Shown here in pieces: positions 7,774 through 16,518 of a stretch of DNA of 64,000 nucleotides. The notes beneath the pieces were generated by a model, which made no database searches, was not told where the DNA came from, and was given only the letters and a program-made list of their open reading frames with translations. The position numbers and the translations under genes were made by a program. Origin of the DNA: Sphingobium sp. SCG-1 (lineage in GTDB: Bacteria > Pseudomonadota > Alphaproteobacteria > Sphingomonadales > Sphingomonadaceae); contig NZ_CP026372.1 of NCBI RefSeq assembly GCF_002953135.1, positions 682,001-746,000 on the forward strand, in the 5' to 3' direction. The first letter of the stretch is position 1. The number at the start of each line of letters is the position of its first letter.

Positions 7774-8910
7774 ATGCGGATTATAGGACGTGCGACATTC
7801 CTGGTATTGGGTGCCGCAGTAAGCCTCGCGCCGGTCGTGGCACTGGCCCAAGGGGCGCTGGGCGCAAATTACAACGAACATTTCGAAGACGTGGATTATC
7901 GCGATCTCAAAAAAACCGACACACAATGGGTCCGATTGTTTCTGCCGATGCCGCAACTCGATAGTGGCCCCGCCATTAATCACGGCGCCATCAAGACGAT
8001 CCTAGACGTAGCGACCCACGGCTACAAGACGATCCTCACTCTCAAGTTCCCCTATAATCGCGTGGCGTTTCCTAAAGCAGACAGCCCAACCTTCGCGAGG
8101 GACCTAGCACGGTTGGACGCGGTGTTGCCGCTGGTGATGGGTAAGGTGGACATTCTGGTGATCGGCAACGAGCCTTACATCGAAAGCCGCCCCGAGGACT
8201 GGAATGAGAATTTCAACGTCTATTACGAAGCTCTGGCCAAGCGTGCGATCGCCTATCGCGCGCAGCACTGCGCGACCGGCTGCAAGACACGCCTTTATAT
8301 GGGAGCGCTTAATCGGCTCGACCTCAAGCCAAACCAGAACGAATCCACTGAGCGTTGGATGGCGTTTGTCAAAGCAACGCCTGAAATCGACGGCGTCAAC
8401 ATTCACCCGCATATACCGACGATCGAGGCGTCCAGGCCTTTCCTGGACTTCATCCTGACGCGCATGCGGCCCGACCAGAAGTTCATCGTCACCGAGTTCT
8501 CGCTAATTTGGTGGTGGCAGCAAAATCTGCAAGGCAATATCCCCACCGCGTTCGCGGCGAAATATGGCGCGCCGGCTAATGCCCAGAATTGGCAGATCAT
8601 TAAGGCGGCGTTGGAGACGCCTTTCTCAAAAACGCAGTGGGATGACTTCCTTTCGCAAAGTCCTTGGTTCGAGAACCGCAAGCACTATCTGCGTAATCAG
8701 ATGAAGGCGTTCCGCGACACCGGACGCCTCGCAGTGGCAACGTACGGATTCAAACAGGGCAGCTCGATGGCCGTGAACTTTGGTCCGAATTCAACGCCTT
8801 GGCTGCTTAACAGCATCTTCGCAGGTCGCACGGTGAAGCCAAACCCTGACGGCAGTGCGGCATTCAATTATGCCTGGGTCGACGACTATAAGGCGTTGCA
8901 GAAGCAGTGA
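7774..8910 (+). CDS. Secreted TIM-barrel glycosidase-like protein (clan GH-A type)
   Basis: The 378-residue protein has a clear signal peptide (cleavage after ALA near residue 27). The mature part has features of a retaining (beta/alpha)8 glycosidase of clan GH-A: LVIGNEPYIES, where the Glu after Asn would be the acid/base, and FIVTEFSLIWWW, where the Glu would be the nucleophile, with an aromatic patch after it. VRLFLPMPQ and VNIHPHIP fit barrel strands. I cannot place it in a numbered GH family. ATG 7774 is preferred over ATG 7768 because GGGAG lies a proper seven bases upstream of it. It sits between the sulfatases and the tandem GH43-like gene and probably acts on the desulfated glycan. 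Confidence 0.65.
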   Translation: MRIIGRATFLVLGAAVSLAPVVALAQGALGANYNEHFEDVDYRDLKKTDTQWVRLFLPMPQLDSGPAINHGAIKTILDVATHGYKTILTLKFPYNRVAFPKADSPTFARDLARLDAVLPLVMGKVDILVIGNEPYIESRPEDWNENFNVYYEALAKRAIAYRAQHCATGCKTRLYMGALNRLDLKPNQNESTERWMAFVKATPEIDGVNIHPHIPTIEASRPFLDFILTRMRPDQKFIVTEFSLIWWWQQNLQGNIPTAFAAKYGAPANAQNWQIIKAALETPFSKTQWDDFLSQSPWFENRKHYLRNQMKAFRDTGRLAVATYGFKQGSSMAVNFGPNSTPWLLNSIFAGRTVKPNPDGSAAFNYAWVDDYKALQKQ

Positions 8911-8915
8911 TCTCC

Positions 8916-10820
8916 ATGCGTCTAAATCAAATCCGTAGCCTCCTTCTCTTGGCGGCGCTCTCAGTAACGCAGCCGGCCTTTTCCCAGGCGCAAGAACTGA
9001 AAAAAGCTGTGGCTGACGATATCTTCGCAGACCATCCTTCGATGGATAAGAACGCTGTGGTGATGCCCGCAGCAGATGCGGAGCCAGTCGCACCGTTGTT
9101 CTCAGAGCGGGCTATCAGCGACGCGTCTATCGCGCGCACGCCCGATGGACTTTGGATCCTGACCGGTACGTCGCTGCGCAGCGCCCCGCGGCACGGCGTT
9201 GAGCTCTGGACTTCCAAGGACAGCAAGACTTGGAAGAGTATTGGGCCAGCGAACATTACCGGCAATGGAATTATGCCCGGCAACGTCTCCGAACGCTATC
9301 TAGCTCCGTCGCTGACGGTGGCGGGCGACAAGCTTTACCTTGCCTTTTCAGACAAGACTGGCTGCGCGCGCGTCGCCGCTGGCAGGGGCGCTGATCCGGG
9401 CGGCGCCTTCGCCGCGTCTCCCTGCCTCGTCGAGGACGCGTCCGACGTTTCGCTGTTCGTTGATACTGATGGCGAGGGATATCTGCTGTGGGGCGGCGGC
9501 ATGATCGTGCGGCTGGCGCCCGGATTCACAAAGATCGCGGAATCGCCGCGCTTCCTCAAACCCGATCAGAAGCTCTTCGAGCAGCATCCTCCGGTCGGCA
9601 AGGACTGGCCAGTACGCACGCGCGTCGGTGGTGCCAGTGCGACCATGTTTCGCGATGGCGACCGCTATGTGCTTGCGGCCACTGAAGTCACCGGCCGCAT
9701 GCGAACCGCTACCGAAGACTTGTTCATGGCAGAGGGCCCCACTCCCTATGGGCCCTTCGCAATGCGGATGCTAGCCGTTCCGCACGCGGGAACCGGGTCG
9801 ATCGTACAGCTTGATGACGGTGCGCTCGCCGCCCTGTACAACCCAAGGTGCGAGGACGGGTTCGCCGTGTTCTGCGAGCAGGTGGGCCTGGTTCCTTTGG
9901 AACGCGCACCCGGGGGCCGGCTCCGCCAGGGGGCGGCAGTGATCACGGAGGACAGCGCAGTCGCCGCACGCAAGCCGCTGGTGACCACTGAAACGATGCG
10001 TGACCCTTCCGTAGCGCTGGGTGGCGACGGTAACTACTACCTCGTCGGAACGCTTGACGGTTACGGCTATCACAAGCCGGAAGGCGGCGTGAAGTTGTGG
10101 CGCTCGGCCGATTTGAAGAAGTGGGAGGAAGTTGGCTTCATTTTCAAATGGGAGGGCATGGGTTATGACTTCGGCGAGAATATCGCCGAGCTTTGGGCTC
10201 CCGAGATCAAATGGGTCGAACGCGATAAGACATATTACCTCGCCTTCTCTGTGATGGAGCGCGGCGCGGGCGGCAAGACGTGGCTTTACCGCTCGCGCAG
10301 CGGTAAAGCCGAAGGACCATACGAGAACGTCTCCAAGAGCTTCCTCGTCAACGGCATTGATGGGTTCCCGTTCGAGGATGACGACGGCCTGTATTTTCTT
10401 TGGGGCGGAGGCAGCATCGCCAAGCTCAATGCTGCGCGCAACGGATTCGATGGCCCCGTGCGCAAGCTGGTCGATGTCGATGGAGACGCGGTCGGCTATG
10501 AAGGCAATGGCTTGATCAAGGTAAATGGCGTTTATTTCCTCACCGGTGCTGAATGGAATGGCCCCCTGCGTACCCATGGCACGTACGACATGATGTACGG
10601 CACGTCGAAATCGTTGTTCGGCCCATACAGCCAACGCCGCATGGGCGCTCCGCACGGGGGGCACGGAACGCCGTTCAAGGACAAAAAGGGAAGCTACTGG
10701 TATACGATGTTCGGCAACGATCCGACTGCACCGTGGCGGATGCATTTTGGCCTGGTGCCAATTGACATCGGAGATCCCGCGTCCATAGGCGTGCCGCGCA
10801 TTCGAGCAGCACGGGAATAG
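8916..10820 (+). CDS. Secreted tandem GH43-like protein
   Basis: About 634 residues with a signal peptide (LLLLAALSVTQPAFSQAQ) and two consecutive five-bladed propeller halves. The C-terminal half has a GH43-type triad: Asp near 362 in MRDPSV, Asp near 480 in GIDGFPFEDDDG and Glu near 528 in GYEGNGL. The N-terminal half repeats the layout (ISDASIARTPDG near 68, LLWGGGMIVRL near 185, TRVGGASATM near 239) but lacks the acidic residue where the Glu should be, so it may bind glycan rather than cut it. The start is ambiguous: GTG 8907 overlaps the previous stop (GTGA), while ATG 8916 directly precedes the signal peptide; neither has a strong ribosome site. It is the last gene of the glycan locus. 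Confidence 0.7.
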   Translation: MRLNQIRSLLLLAALSVTQPAFSQAQELKKAVADDIFADHPSMDKNAVVMPAADAEPVAPLFSERAISDASIARTPDGLWILTGTSLRSAPRHGVELWTSKDSKTWKSIGPANITGNGIMPGNVSERYLAPSLTVAGDKLYLAFSDKTGCARVAAGRGADPGGAFAASPCLVEDASDVSLFVDTDGEGYLLWGGGMIVRLAPGFTKIAESPRFLKPDQKLFEQHPPVGKDWPVRTRVGGASATMFRDGDRYVLAATEVTGRMRTATEDLFMAEGPTPYGPFAMRMLAVPHAGTGSIVQLDDGALAALYNPRCEDGFAVFCEQVGLVPLERAPGGRLRQGAAVITEDSAVAARKPLVTTETMRDPSVALGGDGNYYLVGTLDGYGYHKPEGGVKLWRSADLKKWEEVGFIFKWEGMGYDFGENIAELWAPEIKWVERDKTYYLAFSVMERGAGGKTWLYRSRSGKAEGPYENVSKSFLVNGIDGFPFEDDDGLYFLWGGGSIAKLNAARNGFDGPVRKLVDVDGDAVGYEGNGLIKVNGVYFLTGAEWNGPLRTHGTYDMMYGTSKSLFGPYSQRRMGAPHGGHGTPFKDKKGSYWYTMFGNDPTAPWRMHFGLVPIDIGDPASIGVPRIRAARE

Positions 10821-10845
10821 CCATGCTTACGCCGATATCCGGCGC

Positions 10846-11043
10846 GTGATCGAGTCGCTGTTATCCCATAAGCGGCGAGGCGTTTCATGCATCGATGATC
10901 GCGGGTGCTGAATGGCATCGTCCGGGTGCTAGGGTCCGGCGCGCCCCGTCGTAACGCCATAGCGCACATACAACAGCCGCTTCGTGCGCTAAGAGGCTGT
11001 AGCCTGGGACCAGATGCTCGAGGCGATCACCGCCGCGTATGAT
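10846..11043 (+). pseudogene. Decayed IS5-family (IS427-type) transposase OrfA remnant
   Basis: Reading across several frames recovers the ordered conserved blocks of IS427-group OrfA proteins: VIESLLSHKRRGVSCIDDR, then (after a one-base loss) VLNGIVRVLGSGAPRRN, then (another shift) YNSRFVR followed by an in-frame stop, and EAVAWDQMLEAITAAYD. In intact elements these blocks are continuous (IEPLLP..RGV..VDDRRVLNGI, LRSGAPWRDLPE, YNRFVRW, WDQMLEAI). No OrfB, terminal repeats or target duplication could be seen. The remnant lies between the glycan locus and tRNA-Thr and marks old insertion activity at this junction. Confidence 0.72.
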
Positions 11044-11060
11044 CTGTCAACGCGGGATGC

Positions 11061-11135
<75 letters not shown>

Positions 11136-11283
11136 ATACCATTTCCGCATGCGCATTGAGGTGCGGCTGGTTAGGCCGGACTGCGCGGGAAGCGGGCCTA
11201 TGGCTTTGTTTGACCCCAATTGTCAAGCGCCCGATACGCTGTTCCACTTGCCAGCCTCGGCAGATTTTTCCTACACGCGGATT

Positions 11284-11415
11284 ATGAGCAAAGAGGATGA
11301 ACGCAAGAAGCGGCTGGCGCAGGCGCTGCGGGAGAATCTGCGGCGCCGCAAGGGACAGGCGCGCGAGCAGTCCGCGCCCCCTGCCAGCCCGTCCCAACGC
11401 AACGAGGAGCTATAA
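11284..11415 (+). CDS. Small basic conserved protein
   Basis: A 43-residue protein, MSKEDERKKRLAQALRENL followed by RRRKGQARE and a proline/serine-rich end. The first 28 residues would form a highly charged helix; short proteins with this start are frequent in sphingomonads, but no function is known to me. The longer upstream frame (from 11149) was rejected because it reads through the promoter side of the tRNA. The end overlaps the aminopeptidase stop by six bases in convergent orientation. Confidence 0.55.
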   Translation: MSKEDERKKRLAQALRENLRRRKGQAREQSAPPASPSQRNEEL

Positions 11416-13191
11416 AGGCGCGCAGGCGCTTTCGAGCCACGTCTTTGCGTCGCCTTTCAGTTGTGGGCCGACAACCTCCAACACCTTTGCATGATAACTG
11501 TTGAGCCAGTCGCGTTCTTCGGCGGTCAACAATGCCAGGTCGATGACATTGCGATCGATCGGCGCAAATGTCAGCGTCTCGAAGCCCAGCATCTTCTGTT
11601 CCGCGCCGGCAATCTCGCGCTCTTCAACCAACACCAGGTTTTCGATGCGGATGCCGTATTCTCCGGCCTTGTAATAGCCAGGTTCGTTGGACAGGATCAT
11701 GCCCGCACGCAGCGGCTCGTCGCCGCCGCCGAAGGTCGCGATCCGCTGTGGCCCTTCATGCACCGATAGGAAGCTGCCCACGCCATGTCCGGTGCCGTGC
11801 GCGTAATCGAAACCCTGCGCCCAGAGATATTGCCGCGCCAGCACGTCGAGTTGCCCGCCGCGCGTGCCCGCGGGGAATACAGCGCGCGCAAGGGCAATAT
11901 GCCCTTTCAAGACCAGCGTGAAACGTGTGCGCATTTCATCGGACGGCGTCCCGACCGCAATGGTACGCGTGACATCGGTTGTGCCGTCAAGATACTGGCC
12001 GCCGGAGTCGACAAGATAGAGTGAGCCGCTCTTGATGGGCAGGCTGGAAGCCTCGTCCACTCTGTAGTGCGGACTGGCGCCGTTTGGACCGAAGGCTGAG
12101 ATCGTGTCGAACGACAGATCCTTGAGCTTGCCTGTCTCCTCGCGAAATCCATGAAGCTTCGCCGCTGCACTCAGTTCGGTGAGTACGCCCTTTGGAGCCT
12201 CCACAGACAGCCAATGCAGGTAACGGCTGAGCGCTGCGCCATCGCGCGCCTGCGCGGCGCGATGACCGTCCACTTCAGCATCATTTTTGACGGCTTTTGC
12301 GAGCACGGCGGGGTCGCGCTGCGACAATATCTTCGCCCCGCCCTTATCGAGCAAGTCGAAGATCGCGGCCACGGCCCGCTCAGGGTCCACCGCCACGGTT
12401 TTGTCCACAAAAGATGCCAGAGTATCGGCAAAACCAGCACGGTCATGCACCCGCACGGCATTGCCCAGATGCTGGATCACATCGTCGCTAATCTTTTCTG
12501 GCGCGACATACAGGTCTGCGGTCGCGTCGGCATGGACTATTGCATAGGCGAGCGCGACAGGCGTACGCTCCACGTCAGCCCCGCGGATGTTGAACGTCCA
12601 AGCAATCGAGTCCAGCGCCGAAAGCACCACCGCATCCGCTTTGCGTGCCATGAGCCAGTCCGCCATATCCTGCCGCTTGTCGCGCGCGCTACGCCCTGCG
12701 TACACTTCGTCATGCCTAACGAGCCGCGCCTTGCTGGGTTCGGGCCGGTCGGGCCACACGGCGTCGATGGGATTGGTGTTCACGGCCACTAGCGTCGCGC
12801 CCTTTTCGGCCAACGCGCTGGTCGCCTGCTTCACCCAGGCGCTGGTGTGCAGCCATGGGTCGTAGCCGATGCGTCCGCCATCCGCGGCATGTTCGCCCAG
12901 CCAGCTTGCGACACTCGTCTGCGGCACACTCTGATATTGCCACAGATTGCCATCCACCTGCTCGCGCACCTGTAGTGTGTAGCGCCCATCCACGAAGATC
13001 GCGGCGGCTTCCGGCAGCACCACGGCGCTGCCTGCCGATCCCTGAAACCCAGTGAGCCAGGCAAGGCGTTGCGCATAGGCGCCCACATATTCACTCATAT
13101 GTTCGTCGGTCAGCGGTACGACGAAGCCATCGAGCCGGTCCTTCTTGAGCTGTTCGCGCAGGGCGGCCAGGCGGGCTTCATAAGTAGACAT
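11410..13191 (-). CDS. Xaa-Pro aminopeptidase (aminopeptidase P, family M24B)
   Basis: The 593-residue enzyme removes N-terminal residues ahead of proline. It shows the three-part layout of large eukaryote-like aminopeptidase P: two creatinase-like N-terminal domains (MSTYEARLAALREQLKKDRL at the start, WLTGFQGSAG near 45) and a pita-bread catalytic domain. The dinuclear metal ligands are visible in LVDSGGQYLDGTTDVTRT (two Asp), GTGHGVGSFLSVHEGP (His), ILSNEPGYY (Glu) and IRIENLVLV (Glu). It is cytoplasmic, with no signal peptide. It is divergent from the oligopeptidase B gene across 87 bases, so two peptidases for small peptides share a promoter region. Confidence 0.92.
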   Translation of the reverse strand: MSTYEARLAALREQLKKDRLDGFVVPLTDEHMSEYVGAYAQRLAWLTGFQGSAGSAVVLPEAAAIFVDGRYTLQVREQVDGNLWQYQSVPQTSVASWLGEHAADGGRIGYDPWLHTSAWVKQATSALAEKGATLVAVNTNPIDAVWPDRPEPSKARLVRHDEVYAGRSARDKRQDMADWLMARKADAVVLSALDSIAWTFNIRGADVERTPVALAYAIVHADATADLYVAPEKISDDVIQHLGNAVRVHDRAGFADTLASFVDKTVAVDPERAVAAIFDLLDKGGAKILSQRDPAVLAKAVKNDAEVDGHRAAQARDGAALSRYLHWLSVEAPKGVLTELSAAAKLHGFREETGKLKDLSFDTISAFGPNGASPHYRVDEASSLPIKSGSLYLVDSGGQYLDGTTDVTRTIAVGTPSDEMRTRFTLVLKGHIALARAVFPAGTRGGQLDVLARQYLWAQGFDYAHGTGHGVGSFLSVHEGPQRIATFGGGDEPLRAGMILSNEPGYYKAGEYGIRIENLVLVEEREIAGAEQKMLGFETLTFAPIDRNVIDLALLTAEERDWLNSYHAKVLEVVGPQLKGDAKTWLESACAPL

Positions 13192-13278
13192 GCAGTTTTC
13201 CAGTACGATACGCTATTACAGCAACATAGTCATACATGCACGGTTGCGCCAGCGCCCGCGTCAGGACAAAAGGCGCGC

Positions 13279-15342
13279 ATGACCATTGCTCCTTCCGTTC
13301 CGCCCGTAGCTTCCAAGCGCCCCCACAGCTTCACCACCCATGGCATCACCATCGAAGACCCGTGGGCGTGGCTGCGCGATCCGGGCTATCCCAAGGTCAC
13401 GGACAAGGATGTTCTCGATTATCTCGGCGAGGAAAACGCCTGGTTCGAAGCTGCCATGGCCCCGCACAAGGCGCTGACCGACGCGCTGTTCGAGGAGATG
13501 AAGGGCCGGATCAAGGAAGACGATCAGTCGGTGCCGCAGAAGGACGGCGATTACGTCTACTGGCGGGCGTTTGAAACCGGTGCGCAGTATCGCAAATGGT
13601 TCCGGCGTCCGGTCGCGGGAGGTGACGATCAGTTGATCCTCGACGAACCGATGCTCGCCGAAGGTCATGACTATTTCCGCCTCGGCGCGATGTCGGTCAG
13701 CCCGTGTGGCCGTTACCTTGCCTTTGCGATCGACACCGACGGGTCGGAGCGATTCGAGGCGCGGATCAAGGATCTCTCCACGGGCGAGATGCTGCCCGAT
13801 ACGATTCCCGGCACCTTGTCGTCGCTGGTGTGGACGAGCGACAGCAAGGGGCTGCTCTACAGCCTCGCCAACGAGAACTGGCGGACCGATAATGCCCGGC
13901 TGCACTGGCTCGGTTCGCCGATCGACAGCGATGTCGAGCTGTTCCACGAGGATGACGAAGGCTTTCGCGTCAGCATCGGCCTTACGTCATCTGAAAAGTG
14001 GATCGTCGTCGCGACGGGCGACCACGTGACGAGCGAGGCGTGGCTGCTCCCCGCGAACGATCCGCTGGCCAAGCCGCTGCTCGTCTCCGCCCGCAAGCCG
14101 GGCCGCGAATATGATGTCGATGAGCGGGATGGGGCGCTCTACATCCGCACCAACGACACGCATCCCAATTTCCGGCTGGTACAGGCAGCGCTGGACACGC
14201 CGGATCAGTGGGCCGAAGTGATCGCGCCGTCCGATCGCTTCTATCTCACCGATTTCACGCTGTTCAAGCAGTTCTACGTGACCGAAGGCCGCGACGACGG
14301 CCTCGATCAGGTCGAGTTGCGCGATTACGACACGCACATGGCAAAGCGTATCGCCTTCCCGGAGGCAAGCTACTCCGCGAGCCTGGACGACAACCCCGAA
14401 TATGACGTGACGAAGCTGCGCATCGGCTATGAATCGATGGTGACGCCCGATACGATCTACGACTATCATCTGGACGATGGGCGGTTGGAAGTCCTGAAGA
14501 TTCAGGAAATCCCTTCGGGCTATGACGCGTCGCTCTACGCGACCGAACGCCTGATGGTGCCCGCGCGCGACGGGACGCAGATCCCGGTGTCGATCGTGTA
14601 CCCGAAGGACTTCAAGAAGGATGGCAGCAGTCCGCTGCACCTGTATGGCTATGGCGCCTATGGCATCGCGATGGAGCCGGGCTTTTCCACCGGTCGCCTG
14701 TCCCTGCTCGATCGCGGCTTCGCCTTCGCGCTCGCGCATATTCGCGGCGGCGATGACCTTGGCCAGCAATGGTATCTGGACGGAAAGCTCGACAAGCGCA
14801 CGAACACGTTCAACGATTTCGTGGATGTGGCAAAGGGTCTAATTGACCGCGGCTACACGGCGAAAGGCCGGATCAGCATCTCGGGTGGTTCGGCGGGCGG
14901 TGAGTTGATGGGAGCGGTCATCAACAGCGATCCTGATCTGTGGGGCGCAGTCGTCGCGCATGTGCCGTTCGTGGATGTGCTGAACACCATGCTGGACGAG
15001 AGCCTGCCGCTCACCCCCGGCGAGTGGCCCGAATGGGGCAATCCGATCGAGGACAAGACTGCGTTCGAGACGATCCTGTCCTACGATCCGTACAACAATG
15101 TGAAGGCGCAGGATTATCCGCCGCTGCTGGTGACGGCGGGCCTCAACGATCCGCGCGTGACATATTGGGAACCGGCGAAATGGGTGGCGCGGCTGCGGGC
15201 AACCAAGACCGACGACAATGTCCTGCTGCTGAAGGTCAACATGGGCGCGGGCCATGGCGGCAAATCGGGGCGTTTCGAGAGCCTGCATGAAGGTGCAGAG
15301 GAGTTCGCCTTCATCCTTTGGCAAATGGGCCTGACGGGATAA
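13279..15342 (+). CDS. ptrB: Oligopeptidase B (S9A prolyl oligopeptidase family)
   Basis: The 687-residue protein has the oligopeptidase layout: a short N-terminal segment (RPHSFTTHGITIEDPWAWLR), a seven-bladed propeller (about 80-420) and a C-terminal alpha/beta hydrolase domain. The triad is present: Ser538 in SGGSAGGELMG, Asp624 in GLNDPRV and His659 in GAGHGGKSGR. The acidic segment LYATERLMVPARDGTQIPVS before the hydrolase domain is typical of oligopeptidase B, which cuts small peptides after Lys/Arg. ATG 13279 gives the usual family start; an in-frame extension upstream lacks conservation. The thioesterase gene follows after four bases. Confidence 0.9.
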   Translation: MTIAPSVPPVASKRPHSFTTHGITIEDPWAWLRDPGYPKVTDKDVLDYLGEENAWFEAAMAPHKALTDALFEEMKGRIKEDDQSVPQKDGDYVYWRAFETGAQYRKWFRRPVAGGDDQLILDEPMLAEGHDYFRLGAMSVSPCGRYLAFAIDTDGSERFEARIKDLSTGEMLPDTIPGTLSSLVWTSDSKGLLYSLANENWRTDNARLHWLGSPIDSDVELFHEDDEGFRVSIGLTSSEKWIVVATGDHVTSEAWLLPANDPLAKPLLVSARKPGREYDVDERDGALYIRTNDTHPNFRLVQAALDTPDQWAEVIAPSDRFYLTDFTLFKQFYVTEGRDDGLDQVELRDYDTHMAKRIAFPEASYSASLDDNPEYDVTKLRIGYESMVTPDTIYDYHLDDGRLEVLKIQEIPSGYDASLYATERLMVPARDGTQIPVSIVYPKDFKKDGSSPLHLYGYGAYGIAMEPGFSTGRLSLLDRGFAFALAHIRGGDDLGQQWYLDGKLDKRTNTFNDFVDVAKGLIDRGYTAKGRISISGGSAGGELMGAVINSDPDLWGAVVAHVPFVDVLNTMLDESLPLTPGEWPEWGNPIEDKTAFETILSYDPYNNVKAQDYPPLLVTAGLNDPRVTYWEPAKWVARLRATKTDDNVLLLKVNMGAGHGGKSGRFESLHEGAEEFAFILWQMGLTG

Positions 15343-15346
15343 GGCG

Positions 15347-15742
15347 ATGCCCACCCCCTTCGCCACCACGATCACGGCGCTGCCCGAGCATATCGACGAA
15401 ATGGGGCATGTGAACAACGCGGTGTGGGTGCAGTGGTTACAAGAGGTTGCTACTCGTCACTGGCAGGCCATCGCCGACCCGTTGCATGTGGATGCCTATG
15501 CCTGGGTCGTGAATCGCCATGAGATCGATTATCGTGGAAATGTGCGAGCAGGTGACGCGGTGACGGCGAAGACATGGGTCGGCGAAAGCCCACGTGGTGC
15601 GCGCTTCGACCGTTTCGTAGAGTTCACCGGTCCCGACGGAAAGGTGAAGGTCAGCGCCAAATCGACATGGGTGATCGTAGATCGCGAAAGCGGACGTATC
15701 CAGCGCATCCCGCCAGAGGTTGCAGCGCCGTTCCTGGCTTAG
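15347..15742 (+). CDS. Acyl-CoA thioesterase, hotdog fold (4HBT/YbgC-like)
   Basis: A 131-residue single hotdog domain. The signature HIDEMGHVNNAVWVQWLQEV contains the D-x-x-x-H-V-N-N/x motif of 4-hydroxybenzoyl-CoA/YbgC-type thioesterases, with the Asp replaced in register by the acidic D-E pair and the long central helix intact. RHEIDYRGNVRAGD follows as the expected second strand. A paralogue with the same architecture lies at 46032. It likely forms one unit with ptrB. Its stop overlaps the stop of the convergent alpha/beta hydrolase (TTAG). The substrate is not predictable. Confidence 0.8.
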   Translation: MPTPFATTITALPEHIDEMGHVNNAVWVQWLQEVATRHWQAIADPLHVDAYAWVVNRHEIDYRGNVRAGDAVTAKTWVGESPRGARFDRFVEFTGPDGKVKVSAKSTWVIVDRESGRIQRIPPEVAAPFLA

Positions 15743-16449
15743 CCGACGATCAGCCGGGCGATAGTGCGGATCGCCTTCGGATCGGCGATGAACGCCATAT
15801 GCGTGCAATCGAATTCCAGCGCCATATCGCGCTCGCCATCCTGACCACGCGCGCAAGCCGGTGCAACCACACCATCGCGCGCCGACCAGCAAGCGATGGT
15901 CGGTACAGACGGCTTCTGCGACAATGTGCACTGCACTGGCGGACTATCGACAGGATGCCCAGCAATCCGCTCATACATGCGCCAGGCGTTGTTCGCACGC
16001 GGATCACCCGAAAAGGGACTGCCCATCGTAATGACGCGGCTCACGCGATCCGGCGCCAGCTTGGCATATTCGCGTGCGATCAGGCCACCGAGGCTCCAGC
16101 CGACGATCGTAACCGGACGATCGACGGAAATCGCAGAGACACGCCGATCAATCGCTTCCAGCATATCGGCATTGACGCCCCGATTACGACCAAGGCCCCA
16201 ACCGTGCACAGCAAAACCGGCCCCAGCCAAAGAGCGCCGTAGCCGCGCCGTCGTGTTGTCGGACGCCATGAAACCGGGAAGCACGAGGACCGGACGTCCT
16301 TCGCCTTGTACGGGCAAAGACACCGGACGCGCAAAAGCGGCAGCCCAGCGCATATGGACGAATGCCCGCACTTCGCTCGCCAACAACGCCTTGGAAGGCG
16401 CGGAGACGCCGATGGCGTGAGAATCGGTAAAGGCGACGGCGCGGGACAT
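15739..16449 (-). CDS. Alpha/beta hydrolase
   Basis: The 236-residue protein has an alpha/beta hydrolase core: VLVLPGFMASDNTTARLRR (oxyanion region), nucleophile elbow GWSLGG in TIVGWSLGGLIAREYAK, an Asp in WSARDGVV and a His in CTHMAFIADP, in the proper order. There is no signal peptide. The start of the core resembles cytoplasmic lipase/esterase-like hydrolases, but the substrate cannot be deduced. It converges on the thioesterase gene with overlapping stop codons, and upstream (minus strand) a 69-base gap separates it from the Mic60-like gene. Confidence 0.78.
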   Translation of the reverse strand: MSRAVAFTDSHAIGVSAPSKALLASEVRAFVHMRWAAAFARPVSLPVQGEGRPVLVLPGFMASDNTTARLRRSLAGAGFAVHGWGLGRNRGVNADMLEAIDRRVSAISVDRPVTIVGWSLGGLIAREYAKLAPDRVSRVITMGSPFSGDPRANNAWRMYERIAGHPVDSPPVQCTLSQKPSVPTIACWSARDGVVAPACARGQDGERDMALEFDCTHMAFIADPKAIRTIARLIVG

Positions 16450-16518
16450 GCCGCCACCATAAGCAAATCGGAGATTTATGAAAGATTTATGACGTGACGA
16501 TTGCGTATTTGATACGCT

